Of a stretch of DNA of 64,000 bases, positions 46,501 to 54,812 are shown piece after piece; position 1 is the first letter of the stretch; every line of letters starts with the position of its first letter. The notes under the pieces were generated by a model. It was not told the origin of the DNA and searched no databases. It was given only the letters and a program-made list of their open reading frames with translations. A program made the position numbers and the translations under genes. The stretch comes from Phytoactinopolyspora alkaliphila (GTDB lineage Bacteria; Actinomycetota; Actinomycetes; Jiangellales; Jiangellaceae): assembly GCF_010550695.1 (NCBI RefSeq), contig NZ_JAAGOB010000015.1, positions 79,337 through 143,336 of the forward strand, read 5' to 3'.

Positions 46501-47271
46501 CAGCGGGAGGGCGAACTCACGCTCGGTGCCGAACTGGCCGACGACCGGGCCCTCGGGCGCGAACACCGTGACACCTTCGTCGTGCGGCACCAGTCGGGAC
46601 TGGGAGCCGGCGTGCGCCACCGGACGCGAGGACTCCAGGACGAACCGCTGCGCCGTCGGCGAGTACCGCAGCCGGACCAGCTCCGCGTCCTTGTCGAGTA
46701 CCCACACGTAGCCGGCCTCGTCGACCACGACGTCGGCGAACGGCCCTGAGCCGCGGTAGCGTTCTCCGAGGTCTTTGAGCGTCAGCGGATCAACGGCGCT
46801 GACCGAGCCTTTCTCCAGGTCGGCGATGAACGCCTGACCGGCGGCCACCAGCACCTTGGTCTGCCCGTCGGCAGGCCCTGAGCGCTTGCCGCTCTGAATC
46901 AGGGTCGCCAGATCGATGGACACCACGTCGCCGGTGGCGGCGTCGTCGATGATCAGCCATCCGTCGCGCTGCGCGATGCCCAGCTGCGACCCGTCGCCGG
47001 CGACGTCGAGTCGCAGTTCGGCACGACCGGTCACCGGGTTGACCTGTACCACCTGTCCGGTCGAGTCGTCCGCGAGCCAGGTCAGGCCGTCGAACATGTC
47101 GACCGCCGTCCGGGCGACGCCGTTGCCGACGGCGGCACCCACCACGAGCGCGGCCGCCACCCCGGCGACGCCCAGCTCCACCGATCCGCGTTCCCATGCG
47201 CGGCGCAGCGACACCCGGCTGCGCAACGCCGTCCACCCCTGACGCACGATGCTCCCTTGTCGTTCTGTCAT
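43582..47271 (-). CDS. large beta-propeller/fibronectin type III membrane protein
   Basis: A 1,229-aa protein. N-terminal membrane segment (VELGVAGVAAALVVGAAVG, about 31-49). Residues 55-400 look like a beta-propeller (LADDSTGQVVQVNPVTGRAELRLDV and similar blades). A Gly/Asp/Arg/Asn-rich linker (about 405-545, many RDRD and DDG tracts) follows. Four or five FnIII domains (about 550-1040, each with a W and Y/L-rich core, the later ones with paired Cys) come next, then a Cys-containing domain and a C-terminal membrane segment (SLIGLGGLGLAGALRAV) with a Thr/Gly-rich tail. It follows eccC with an ATGA overlap and precedes moxR. Likely a cell-wall-spanning partner of the secretion complex; no known enzyme activity. 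Confidence 0.82.
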   Translation of the reverse strand: MTERQGSIVRQGWTALRSRVSLRRAWERGSVELGVAGVAAALVVGAAVGNGVARTAVDMFDGLTWLADDSTGQVVQVNPVTGRAELRLDVAGDGSQLGIAQRDGWLIIDDAATGDVVSIDLATLIQSGKRSGPADGQTKVLVAAGQAFIADLEKGSVSAVDPLTLKDLGERYRGSGPFADVVVDEAGYVWVLDKDAELVRLRYSPTAQRFVLESSRPVAHAGSQSRLVPHDEGVTVFAPEGPVVGQFGTEREFALPLFDVSGGVLAAPGAPVEMSPGSFTDSSTVAMVSGDDVLEVNVSAMGCADPGAPVVFSGKVYVPCLNAGKVVVLGADGMRAGEDIFTPDGGDPDLAVDDGRLLVSTAGGEELVVVEPDGSTRVIDIGGEGVEVFDPEAPPKDVTIPDVPPSLRPPANNGSGGPPPGNPGQDNPGRDNRDNREERDRSNGNGGDRDRDGDQNGGPERPGGPGNPGGPGDGDGDRDRDRDRGNDDTGNDIGTDDGGSDTGSDDGTDSGDEPGNDDGADGGTDDGTDEPETDAPQPASNVRIGETAGAYVVTWDHPERRPESYRVEPELWGAGSNETVSGDTTSVVVTDLRPGTSIRYRVISVGADGQRTSSAWSAPFDVPGVPPDPVAPLDVTALSTTPGGVDLSWRHGDLDILPDEYRVTQISGGSITPVVLNGSRQSTEITGLTEGASVAFRVEAVLNGETAGSDSSLVTVMETPPDPPEAPTGVQAQQVGTQELVRVTWNAPSVQQESLMVRRVGTGSGTSVNPAATSVELSQTFGTTARYEVVATRNGVEAVSDPSAQVTVSPPAPDRPSTPRNVSGSFRDRPDANTVRVDVSWQAPLSNGGAAIDRYRISGGGSNETATGTSATLTISCGGQALCTSGGTVNLSVVAVNTAGDSPAETGSAEVPAPPPPDPDPPSAPQSVSVSNVQRPDPNTVRMTVSWQPPPSDGGAAISGYSISGSGGGASGTASAGGGATSTTLDINCSGAALCSNSGTVTVSVTATNAAATGPAGTANASVPAPPPPPPANGDSVISSGYGQTTRSQDDQSGTTSYSVTLSPPSSWAAHGGTCELRWSGTLSGTQAIDCGAARSYYLGSVSYPTAGDVTVFVRALSSGTTVADSAAVTLSAGEPPDCYWPGPYPADPANTWCPIPPPHNLRNTSVESAEPQAGGGLASMQSLIGLGGLGLAGALRAVRLRGRTGTHENTGTGDGTGTDTDMTMENQR

Positions 47272-50200
47272 GCGACGCCCGCTTCCGTTCCCACCACTGC
47301 CCCCGGCGCCTCAGCCGTCGCAGATATTACCTGGACAATCTGGGTCGAGCCCGGCGAACAGAGCAATCCCCGCCCTTGCCCGGACATCGGCTCCAATGTG
47401 GTCATCGGTACGGTCACCGACACCAGGGTGCCGTCGGACATCTCCGGTGCCAGCAGGATCGCCCGCCGGAACCGTCGCACCATCGGCACCACGCTGGCGA
47501 TATGTCCCTTGCTTCGCGCCTCGTCCGGGTCCGTCGCCACCACCAGTGCCGTACGCGTGGCCGTTGCGTGCTGGGCCATGGTGGCCAAGGTCTCCAGTGC
47601 CGTCTTGGCCTCCCCGCCCGCGTCCCACGTGCGCTCCCACTCGTGCGCATCGTCGATCAGCACCAGCCGCCAGTCCAGCGGGTCGGCCGTGGGCTGCACC
47701 GACGAGGCCCAGGCCGCCGCCTTCGGCAGGTCGTCCAGGACCAGGTCGAACGACGCCGACGGGACGAGGGCGGCTTTGGGCCCCATCAGCACGGTCTCCA
47801 GCGGCGGGCGGCTGGAGCGCTGAGCGAGCTGCGCGACACCGGCCAGGAAACTGGTGCGGCCGCTGCGGGCACGCCCCGTGACGAGCAGCGGCGCGTCGGT
47901 GAGCGCCATGGTCACGGCGCCGGCGAACTCCGCCTCCACCGCGACACACAGCGCATCCCGCTCCGGTGGCGGCAGGATCGAGGTCGGCACCAAGGTCGGC
48001 ATCGCCGGCACCTGGATAGCCGGGCGGTCCTGATACCGGGCTGCGACGGGCTCCGCCAGCGCACGCAGCCGGTCGAGCTGTTCCGCTCCCCCGGCCCCGC
48101 CCACGGTCGCGATCTGCACCTCGTGCTTACCGAGGAGGCCACGGCCGGGCGCCGTGTCTGCGTCCAGCACCTTGCTCGGCGCACCGAGCATCTGGTAATC
48201 CTCCTCAGCGGTCATCCGGAGCACGATGCGCTGGCCGAAGCCCGCCTGCATCGCGCTGGGCACCCCGGAACGGCGAGGCGAGGTCGCCGCCACGTGCACG
48301 CCGCACCGCCGGCCCTCCTGCAGCACGGCGGTGAGCTTCTCCAGGTGACTGCGTTTCAGGGCCGCACCGTTCTCCAGCGTCTCGACCAGCGACGGCAGGT
48401 TGTCGACGAGCAGGTAGACGCGAGACATGCCGACCCCGCGCGCCGAGAGGGCTCCGATATCCGCCGCACCGTACGCGGCGAGCGCGGCGTTTCGGTCCTC
48501 GACCGTCTTGTGCAGCATCCGGATCATCCGCTGGATTCGCTCCATCGCCTGCTCCACCACGATCGAGCCGACCGAGGGCAGCACCTCCAGGACGCCGAGC
48601 GATCCCCCACCGCAGTCGATCCCGTAGATCAGGGCCGGGTGCTCACCGGCGGCGGCCGTGGCCGAGGCGGCGATCGTCCGCAGCAGCTCGGTCTTGCCTG
48701 CGCCGGAAGCGCCGTACACCAGCAAGTGGCCGGCCTTGGCGAAGTCGGCGAACAGCGGTGCCTGCTCCTGCTGTGCGGGCCGGTCCACGAGACCGATCAG
48801 CACCTGGCCGTCGGGGATGGTGGCCGGTGCAGGAACGTCGAGCGCGAGCTCGTCCGGCAGAGGCGGCAGCCACGGCTTGCGGGGCGCGGGTGTTCCGGAG
48901 CGTGCGAACGCGGTGGCCGCCGTGCTCACCAGCCGCTCGAGGTCGGTCCGCGGATGCAGCCGGTCCTCCTGCTCGCCGCCCGCCGACTCGGCATCGGTCA
49001 GCTGCACGGCGGTGAACGGCGTCACGTCCACGATGGAGGCGCCCTCCCGCCGCGGCTCGCGCGCTCCGACCCAGGCGGCCTGGACGAGCTCGCGGGTGCC
49101 GTGGCCGGTCCGCCGCAGCCACGCTCGGCCGGGGGTCCGGCGGGACAGCTGTGCCGCGTCGGGCGCGTCGATGACGTCGCTGGAGTCGTCCGGTGATGCC
49201 ACCCGCAAGGCGATCCGCAGGTCCGTATTTGCCTTGATCTGCGGTGTCACGACACCGGCCGGGCGCTGGGTGGCGAGCAGCATGTGCATGCCGAGGGAGC
49301 GACCCCGTTGCGCGATGTTGACCATGCCGTCGACGAAATCGGGCACCTCGGACAGGAGCGCCGCGAACTCGTCCACGACGATCAGCATGCTCGGCGGCGC
49401 CGCGTCCGGGTGGTCTCGCTCGAGCGCGACGAGATCCTTGGCACCGTACTCGGCCAGCAGATGCTCGCGGGTGGTCAGCTCGGCGTGCATCGAGGTCAGA
49501 GCGCGCTGCACCAGTGCCGGCGTGAGATCGGTGATGTATCCGACGGTGTGCGGCAGGTCGGCGCACTCCCGGAAGGCGGCACCGCCCTTGTAGTCGACCA
49601 GCAGGAAGCTGATCCGTGCCGGCGGGTTGTTCAGCGCGAGCGAGCAGATCAGAGTCTGCAGCAGCTCACTCTTGCCGGCGCCGGTGGTTCCGGCGACGAG
49701 GCCGTGCGGGCCGTCCTCGCGCAGGTCGATGGTGACGACGCCGTCGGCACCGGCGCCGAGCTGTGCCCGCAGCCCGCGGCTGGACGCCCAGCGGTGCAGG
49801 ACAGCATCGGTGTCGTCGGCGTCGCTGAGATCCGAACCGAGATCGGGCAGCCGCACCATGTCCGGCAGCGCGGTGTCGGCCAAGGTGACCGCGGCATCGT
49901 CGCGATAGGAGGTCATCAACCGCGCCGAGTTCCACGCCGGAGCCAGGTCGACGGCATCGACCGTGGTCAGCGGTGCGAGCCCACCCCGATCCCGCCGCGC
50001 GACCACCCCCAGCTGACCTCCTTCACCGGTCTGGCTCGACCCGACCAACCCACGACCGCCCAGCCCGCCGACGTCACCCGAAGCGGACGGTGGCGGGAAG
50101 CCCTCCATGGAGTGGCGGGAATCCGCGAGTGCCGAACCGGTGAGGGCCGGTGACGGGGAGCCCTCCATGGTGTGGCGGGCATCGGCGCCCGGGGCACCCG

Positions 50201-51902
50201 TGGAGGCTGAGGGGGAACCTTCCATGGTGTGGCGGGCATCGGCGAGCGAGGAACGAGCGAGTCCGCTGGGCGAGGAAGGTTCCCCCTCAGCCGACAGGCT
50301 GAGATCGACCAGGACGCCGGTGGCTGACGGCACCTGGTCGGGGTCCGCGCCTAGCCAGATCAGGTGGAGGCGGTGCTCGAGCGCCACTTGCGCCACTGCT
50401 TCGATCGCCCGCCGCGGTACCCCGGCTCCCTCGTCGAGCAGGCAGACGGTGTGCCCGTGCCCGCCCTGGTCCGCGCAGAGTAGGTCGAGCAGGCTCTGGC
50501 CGTCGCCCGCGCCGACCGCCACCGGGGCCACCCCGCCGGTCCGGCGCGCGGTGTGCGGCAGCCAGCGCAGCCAGGCCTCGACGTGCGCTCGGCCGGGGCC
50601 GAGAACGGCCGCAAGGGATACGTCGGCCGGCGAGTGCGTCGCCGCCAGGCGCATGATGACAGCCCGCACGCACGCGTCGACGTCGTCGTCCGGGCCCGCG
50701 ACCGCGACAAGGCCGTGCTCGGCCAGCGGCACCACTACCGGCATGTGCGGGAGCACAGCGCGGCTGGAGAGCTCGGCTCGCATCTCCTCGTGCGCGTCGC
50801 GGTCCGCTCCCTGGCCGGTGGCGCCGCGCGGACGGCGCCCGGTCACCATCGCCGGCACCGGCCCGCGTCCGACCCGGACGGCCAGGAAGTCGTCGTCGTC
50901 CTGCCGGCGGTTCCACAGGCTGCGATCACGTGCGGCGATGCGGGAGCGGACCAGGTCGGGGTCGGGTTCGTCGTCGTCGGCGTGGCGACGCTGGATGGCG
51001 GCCTTCTCGTCGAGCTGGTCGAGCACGTCCTGCAGTTCCCGCCGCCACGCGGCGAGCTCCTCGGCGTGCTCCTTGGCCTGCTGACGGCGCTGCATGTAGT
51101 GGTTGAGAAGCATCATCAGCGGGAAGCCGAACGCGAAGACCAGTGAGTAGGCGCGCTGGGTGAACATGAACATCGCGCCGCCCATCATCAGCGGCATCAG
51201 CATCATCGCCCACGGAAAGCCCTGCTTGCGTGGCTTGGTGGGCGGGGTGGCGACCTCGAGCTCGTCCTCGGTGAGTTCCGCGCCGAATCGCGGCGGGCGC
51301 AGTACCGCTACCTCACGGCCGTGGTCGGTTCCCCGGCCCTGCTCGAGCACGAGCCGCGTGTCGCCGATCTCCACGGTCTCGCCCCAGCCGATGCTCAGCG
51401 GCCGGGTGACCGCGTGGCCGCCGGCTGTAGTGCCGTGTGCCGAGCCCTCGTCCATCACCACCGGACCGCCGGTGAGCATGATGCGGGTGTGCAGGCGGCT
51501 GACGAGCGGGTCGGACAGGGCCACGGTGCAGCCTCGCGACCGGCCGATGGTCAGGGACTCACCGTGGATCTCCACGGACGTCCCGGCGTCCGGTCCGGCC
51601 AGCACTCGCACCACCGCCCGCGGCGGCCGGCGCTGCGCCGGCTTGGTCAGCCAGCTGTGCGGCACCGTGGCGACCGCCACGACGTCGCCGTTGCGCAATC
51701 CCGACTCCCCGAGCGGCTGTGCCGCGGGCCAGGGGATGCCGTCGGTGTGCGGAGCCAGGATCGTTCCCGACGACGAGCCGCCGAGATGAGCCCCGAGGGC
51801 CTGTGCCAGATCGGCGACCCGCGCGCCCGGCTGCGCCGCCACCACGACGTCGACCGGGTGTACGCCGCTTTCCGCGCTGGGCAGCACCGACAGCCGCCAC
51901 AT
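47268..51902 (-). CDS. eccC: FHA-domain EccC/EssC-type type VII secretion ATPase
   Basis: A 1,544-aa FtsK/SpoIIIE-type motor. ATG 51902 follows AAGGCGG; the frame runs to 51962. An N-terminal small domain (1-75) precedes an FHA domain (about 77-165: LTIGRSRGCTVALSDPLVSRLHTRI, MDEGSAHGT). Two membrane segments lie near 210-250. Three ATPase modules follow: GTTGAGKSELLQT (near 737) with IVVDEFAALL; GASGAGKTELLRT (near 1062) with YLLVDNLPSL; and GRARSGRTSFLAG (near 1344) with LVLIDDAHE. The FHA-TM-ATPase3 order is that of EssC. Residues about 537-614 hold three RHTMEGSPS-type repeats from a DNA repeat insertion. A shared operon with a WXG100 gene supports the call. Confidence 0.93.
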   Translation of the reverse strand: MWRLSVLPSAESGVHPVDVVVAAQPGARVADLAQALGAHLGGSSSGTILAPHTDGIPWPAAQPLGESGLRNGDVVAVATVPHSWLTKPAQRRPPRAVVRVLAGPDAGTSVEIHGESLTIGRSRGCTVALSDPLVSRLHTRIMLTGGPVVMDEGSAHGTTAGGHAVTRPLSIGWGETVEIGDTRLVLEQGRGTDHGREVAVLRPPRFGAELTEDELEVATPPTKPRKQGFPWAMMLMPLMMGGAMFMFTQRAYSLVFAFGFPLMMLLNHYMQRRQQAKEHAEELAAWRRELQDVLDQLDEKAAIQRRHADDDEPDPDLVRSRIAARDRSLWNRRQDDDDFLAVRVGRGPVPAMVTGRRPRGATGQGADRDAHEEMRAELSSRAVLPHMPVVVPLAEHGLVAVAGPDDDVDACVRAVIMRLAATHSPADVSLAAVLGPGRAHVEAWLRWLPHTARRTGGVAPVAVGAGDGQSLLDLLCADQGGHGHTVCLLDEGAGVPRRAIEAVAQVALEHRLHLIWLGADPDQVPSATGVLVDLSLSAEGEPSSPSGLARSSLADARHTMEGSPSASTGAPGADARHTMEGSPSPALTGSALADSRHSMEGFPPPSASGDVGGLGGRGLVGSSQTGEGGQLGVVARRDRGGLAPLTTVDAVDLAPAWNSARLMTSYRDDAAVTLADTALPDMVRLPDLGSDLSDADDTDAVLHRWASSRGLRAQLGAGADGVVTIDLREDGPHGLVAGTTGAGKSELLQTLICSLALNNPPARISFLLVDYKGGAAFRECADLPHTVGYITDLTPALVQRALTSMHAELTTREHLLAEYGAKDLVALERDHPDAAPPSMLIVVDEFAALLSEVPDFVDGMVNIAQRGRSLGMHMLLATQRPAGVVTPQIKANTDLRIALRVASPDDSSDVIDAPDAAQLSRRTPGRAWLRRTGHGTRELVQAAWVGAREPRREGASIVDVTPFTAVQLTDAESAGGEQEDRLHPRTDLERLVSTAATAFARSGTPAPRKPWLPPLPDELALDVPAPATIPDGQVLIGLVDRPAQQEQAPLFADFAKAGHLLVYGASGAGKTELLRTIAASATAAAGEHPALIYGIDCGGGSLGVLEVLPSVGSIVVEQAMERIQRMIRMLHKTVEDRNAALAAYGAADIGALSARGVGMSRVYLLVDNLPSLVETLENGAALKRSHLEKLTAVLQEGRRCGVHVAATSPRRSGVPSAMQAGFGQRIVLRMTAEEDYQMLGAPSKVLDADTAPGRGLLGKHEVQIATVGGAGGAEQLDRLRALAEPVAARYQDRPAIQVPAMPTLVPTSILPPPERDALCVAVEAEFAGAVTMALTDAPLLVTGRARSGRTSFLAGVAQLAQRSSRPPLETVLMGPKAALVPSASFDLVLDDLPKAAAWASSVQPTADPLDWRLVLIDDAHEWERTWDAGGEAKTALETLATMAQHATATRTALVVATDPDEARSKGHIASVVPMVRRFRRAILLAPEMSDGTLVSVTVPMTTLEPMSGQGRGLLCSPGSTQIVQVISATAEAPGAVVGTEAGVA
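50104..50292 (-). repeat. direct and inverted repeats inserted in eccC
   Basis: TCCATGG-T-GTGGCGGG-ATC units occur at 50104, 50164 and 50221 (periods 60 and 57). The last is bounded by an exact 19-bp inverted repeat, 50205-50223 and 50274-50292. Inside lies GGCGAGCGAGGAACGAGCG (50241-50259), almost identical to 11949-11968 in the 93-bp repeats. All units keep the frame, giving (ADA/ADS)RH(T/S)MEG repeats in the protein. It looks like an in-frame insertion of an interspersed palindromic repeat between two ATPase modules. Confidence 0.75.
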
Positions 51903-51932
51903 ACTTTTCCGCCTTTCTGTCTTCCTTCGCCC

Positions 51933-51984
51933 GTGATCATCGACGATCGGCCGTGTGATCACACCGCCGATCGCCGATGATCAC
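51933..51984. repeat. 52-bp near-perfect palindrome upstream of eccC
   Basis: The outer arms 51933-51942 and 51975-51984 are exact complements, the middle arms pair with one mismatch, and the centre is the perfect palindrome GTGTGATCACAC (51953-51964). It fills most of the 95-bp gap between the WXG100 gene (stop at 51998) and eccC (start 51902). It may be an mRNA processing/termination element that lets the small secreted protein be made in excess, or an inserted palindrome like those in the ilv operon. Confidence 0.75.
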
Positions 51985-51997
51985 CGGGGTGCAACCG

Positions 51998-52261
51998 TCA
52001 GCTCGACGCGCGGCGCTGGTCCTCCGCCTGTGCCCGGATGATGTTCGCGTTGGCGTTGAGCGCCTCGACGACACGGCCGAGGGCAGGAACGAACTCACCG
52101 GTCCACTGCGCCTCGAACGTGTTCCGGTCCGTGCCCATCCATTCGGTGCTGGCCAGCTGCTGAGTCAGCCGCTGGGTGATCTCGGTGATGCTCTGCGCGT
52201 CGACGTCCATCACCGCTGCGAGCTGGTCAGCCTGCTCGACATTCATTCCGAGAAGCGCCAT
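51998..52261 (-). CDS. WXG100-family protein (Esx-like)
   Basis: An 87-aa helical-hairpin protein: MNVEQADQLAAVMDVDAQSITEITQRLTQQLASTEWMGTDRNTFEAQWTGEFVPALGRVVEALNANANIIRAQ. The W-x-G turn (WMG) sits near residue 48, as usual. ATG 52261 follows AAAGGGAGTAAC; the longer frame to 52348 is not needed. It lies directly upstream of eccC, so it is the likely substrate or partner of that ATPase. No C-terminal YxxxD/E export tag is obvious (the end is AEDQRRASS). Confidence 0.9.
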   Translation of the reverse strand: MALLGMNVEQADQLAAVMDVDAQSITEITQRLTQQLASTEWMGTDRNTFEAQWTGEFVPALGRVVEALNANANIIRAQAEDQRRASS

Positions 52262-52344
52262 GGTGTTACTCCCTTTCCTGGTACTGAACCTGCGTGGATG
52301 CAACTGCTCTTTCGTTCCGGGCCCCCGTGGCCCGGAACGAAACG

Positions 52345-52905
52345 TCACGCGCCGGCAGTCTGGCCGGACTCGACGCGGAACGACTCGTGGATGGCGCGCA
52401 GGGTGTGCCCCACCTGCGCGCCTGCGCCGTCTGCCCAGCTGGACACGACGGTCAGGGCGTGGGCGACATCACCGGCGTAGCGGACCGGCAGCACCCACAC
52501 GGTGGCCACCTGGATGACGTCGACCCCGTCCACCGTCCGGCACAGCCGCTGGCTGGCCGAGCCGGGCGTGTCGGACTCCGCCGCCGCGCCCGCGGCCACC
52601 TCACTCGCCTGCGCCGCCACCATCGCCTCCAGCAGCGCCTTGGGATCGGCACCGGCGGGAACGAGGTCGGCGGTCACCGTCACGTTCGGGATGAACCGCG
52701 CATCCTCGGCCGTGCTGGCCGGCCTGACCACAGCGAGCGCCCGGGGCGCCGGGTGTGCGACATACCCCTCCGGGACGTCGATGTGGAACGGCGGCACGGA
52801 GGGCAGCTGGTAGCTGGGGTATCGCACCGTGGTGGCGCCGTCAGAGGCCTTCCCTGCCGTCTCGGCGGCGGCCGTCGGCCCCCTGGTCTCGGTGTCGGTG
52901 GTCAT
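52345..52905 (-). CDS. unknown protein with possible LpqN-like domain
   Basis: A 186-aa protein. ATG 52905 follows GAAGGAG. A short hydrophilic N-terminus (MTTDTETRGPTAAAETAG) precedes a domain starting YPSYQLPSVPPFHIDVPEGYVAHPAPRALAVVRP, then FIPNVTVTADLVPAG, ALLEAMVAAQASEVA and a C-terminal IHESFRV. The order resembles the LpqN/LpqT domain of mycobacteria, but without a signal peptide or lipobox. As it sits between two WXG-type genes, it may be a cytoplasmic chaperone-like (EspG-like role) or secreted partner; this is inference. Confidence 0.72.
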   Translation of the reverse strand: MTTDTETRGPTAAAETAGKASDGATTVRYPSYQLPSVPPFHIDVPEGYVAHPAPRALAVVRPASTAEDARFIPNVTVTADLVPAGADPKALLEAMVAAQASEVAAGAAAESDTPGSASQRLCRTVDGVDVIQVATVWVLPVRYAGDVAHALTVVSSWADGAGAQVGHTLRAIHESFRVESGQTAGA

Positions 52906-52993
52906 CGTGGAAGCTCCTTCGTGGACGTGAGTTCGTGGCGCCATGGATATGGCGTGGGAGGTCTCGTGGCCGCGCGGGTTCGCCGTCATCCAG

Positions 52994-54727
52994 TCACGCA
53001 GCCACTGGCCATACCGCCGACGCGGTGCCGACGGCAGCCGCGCCCCTGGTCTGCAGCTCGCCGGGCGAGCAGGTGAGGAACGGACCGGGCGGCAAGGAGA
53101 CGCTGGAATGCCCGGCGAACTGCTCGCCACCGAGCACCTGCTCCCACCAGCCGAGCACGACGGCCGCCGAGGCGGGATCGCCCGCGGCCGAGCCACTGAG
53201 CTCGATCCGCTCGATGGTCACCTGGCCGTACGGGGTGTCGTAGGTGACGTTCTCGCCCACGAAGCCGTACGCGCCGTCGGTCCCGACCCATGCGGTGTAG
53301 CGGCCCGTGTCCGACCCGGAAGTCAGCGCATGCCCGACACCCGTGCCCGGCGTCGCCTCCGGATCGAGCGCAGCACCCAGAGCTCCGCCTTCGGCGATGT
53401 CCGTCCGGGCGGCGTCGTCGCCGGGGTCGCCGAGCGCCCAGTCCGAGCCGGCCCCAGCCGCGGGAGCGATGTCCAGGCCACCCGTGCCGCCCAACCCTGG
53501 GTACCCGCCCGTGCCCGGGAAAGATGAGGGGGACCGCTCCTCCTCCGTCTCCTCGCCGTCCGGCTGCGCCTGACCCCGAGCGTTGCCGAGCGCGGCCGCG
53601 CCGAGGCCCGCGAGTCCGGCCAGGCCGAGCGGAGCGGCGAGCATCGCTCCGTTGCCGCCACTGCCGTCGTCCACCGACGGGAGGACTCCACCGGAATCCG
53701 CAGGACCGTCCGCGCCGTCCAGACTGCCGCCCCCGGAACCGATCGGCGTGGAGCTCACCTTCGGTGTGCCCACCGTGCCCGACGCGCCCACCTCGTAGGA
53801 CCATGTGCCGTCGGCGTTACGGCTGACCTCGACGTTCCCGGAATGACCGCCCGCGGAGAAGGACCCGCCCAGCGAGCCGGTGACGCCTGGCGCCGTTCCG
53901 GCGCCACCCGTTCCGGCGCCGAAGCCCGCGCCACCGCCCGCCGCGCCGCCGCCCGCCGCGCCGCCGCCTGCCGCACCGTCGCCCGCTCCGGTGGACCCGC
54001 CACCGAGGCTGCCGTTACCCGGGACGAACGGGGGCGTCGCGATCGCGCCACCCGCTCCGGAGGCGCCAGCGCCGACCGAACCGGAGCCGACGCCGGGCCC
54101 GGTGACGCCGGCGCCGGTCACGCCACCACCGACGGCTCCGCCCGGCTGAGGCCGGCTCACGTGTGGACCGCTCGCGGAGGCGGCGCCGTTGCCCGTCCCG
54201 GTCGCGGTGTTGCTCCCCGGACTCAGGTGGGCCACGTCCGGCATCGTGCGAAAGCCGCCGGTGCCGGTCGAGCCGCCCCTATCCGGCTGGACACCGATGG
54301 TGCCCGGCAGTTGCGGCGTGCTCACCTGGACACCGGTGCCGCCCCCGTTGACGTTGATGTTGATCACGACGTCCGGCTGCTTCAGCATCGGAGGGTTCTC
54401 GGCTCCGCATGGCGGCAACGGCGGCGTCTGATAGGTCGGCGGGACCGCGACTCGCGGCGCATCGCCGCTGACCTCCTTCTGCATCGCGGAGGCGAACTTG
54501 ATCACCGCCGAGAAGGACTGCAACGCCCGCATGGTGGCCTGGACCCACGGAATGACGACGGTCTCCAGGTAGATGGCGAACGCCTTCGCCCAGCCCGTCC
54601 AGGACATGGCGTTGAGCGCACGCACCGTCATCTTGAGAATCGTCAGGACGGTCCGGGCGAAGTCGACGGCCTGGTCGATCTTCTGAGCTATCCGGTCGAG
54701 GCCATCGACATCGGCACCCTTGAACAT
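52994..54727 (-). CDS. Gly-rich WXG-like putative secreted protein
   Basis: A 577-aa protein. The N-terminus (MFKGADVDGLDRIAQKIDQAVDFARTVLTILKMTVRALNAMSWTGWAKAFAIYLETVVIPWVQATMRALQ) is helical with W-T-G at the expected turn, like a WXG100/LXG head. Residues 110-330 are Gly/Ala/Thr/Pro-rich, including GGGAAGGGAAGGGAAGGGAG. Around 370-400 there is a hydrophobic stretch (MLAAPLGLAGLAGLGAAALG), and the last ~150 residues form a distinct folded domain (YTAWVGTDGAYGFVGENVTYDTPYGQVTIERIELSG). GAGGAGG precedes ATG 54727. First gene of the secretion operon and the likely large substrate. The C-terminal domain is not recognised. Confidence 0.75.
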   Translation of the reverse strand: MFKGADVDGLDRIAQKIDQAVDFARTVLTILKMTVRALNAMSWTGWAKAFAIYLETVVIPWVQATMRALQSFSAVIKFASAMQKEVSGDAPRVAVPPTYQTPPLPPCGAENPPMLKQPDVVININVNGGGTGVQVSTPQLPGTIGVQPDRGGSTGTGGFRTMPDVAHLSPGSNTATGTGNGAASASGPHVSRPQPGGAVGGGVTGAGVTGPGVGSGSVGAGASGAGGAIATPPFVPGNGSLGGGSTGAGDGAAGGGAAGGGAAGGGAGFGAGTGGAGTAPGVTGSLGGSFSAGGHSGNVEVSRNADGTWSYEVGASGTVGTPKVSSTPIGSGGGSLDGADGPADSGGVLPSVDDGSGGNGAMLAAPLGLAGLAGLGAAALGNARGQAQPDGEETEEERSPSSFPGTGGYPGLGGTGGLDIAPAAGAGSDWALGDPGDDAARTDIAEGGALGAALDPEATPGTGVGHALTSGSDTGRYTAWVGTDGAYGFVGENVTYDTPYGQVTIERIELSGSAAGDPASAAVVLGWWEQVLGGEQFAGHSSVSLPPGPFLTCSPGELQTRGAAAVGTASAVWPVAA

Positions 54728-54812
54728 CCTTGCCTCCTCGGCGCTTCCATGGTTATCAGCGAGGCGATCCGCAGCGCCCGTCACGGTGGGCGGTGCTTCG
54801 CTGGACACGAAG

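Noticed and set aside
50104..50292. CRISPR-like array
   Set aside because: Only three imperfect units with 57-60 bp period, in frame within eccC, without unique spacers or cas genes.
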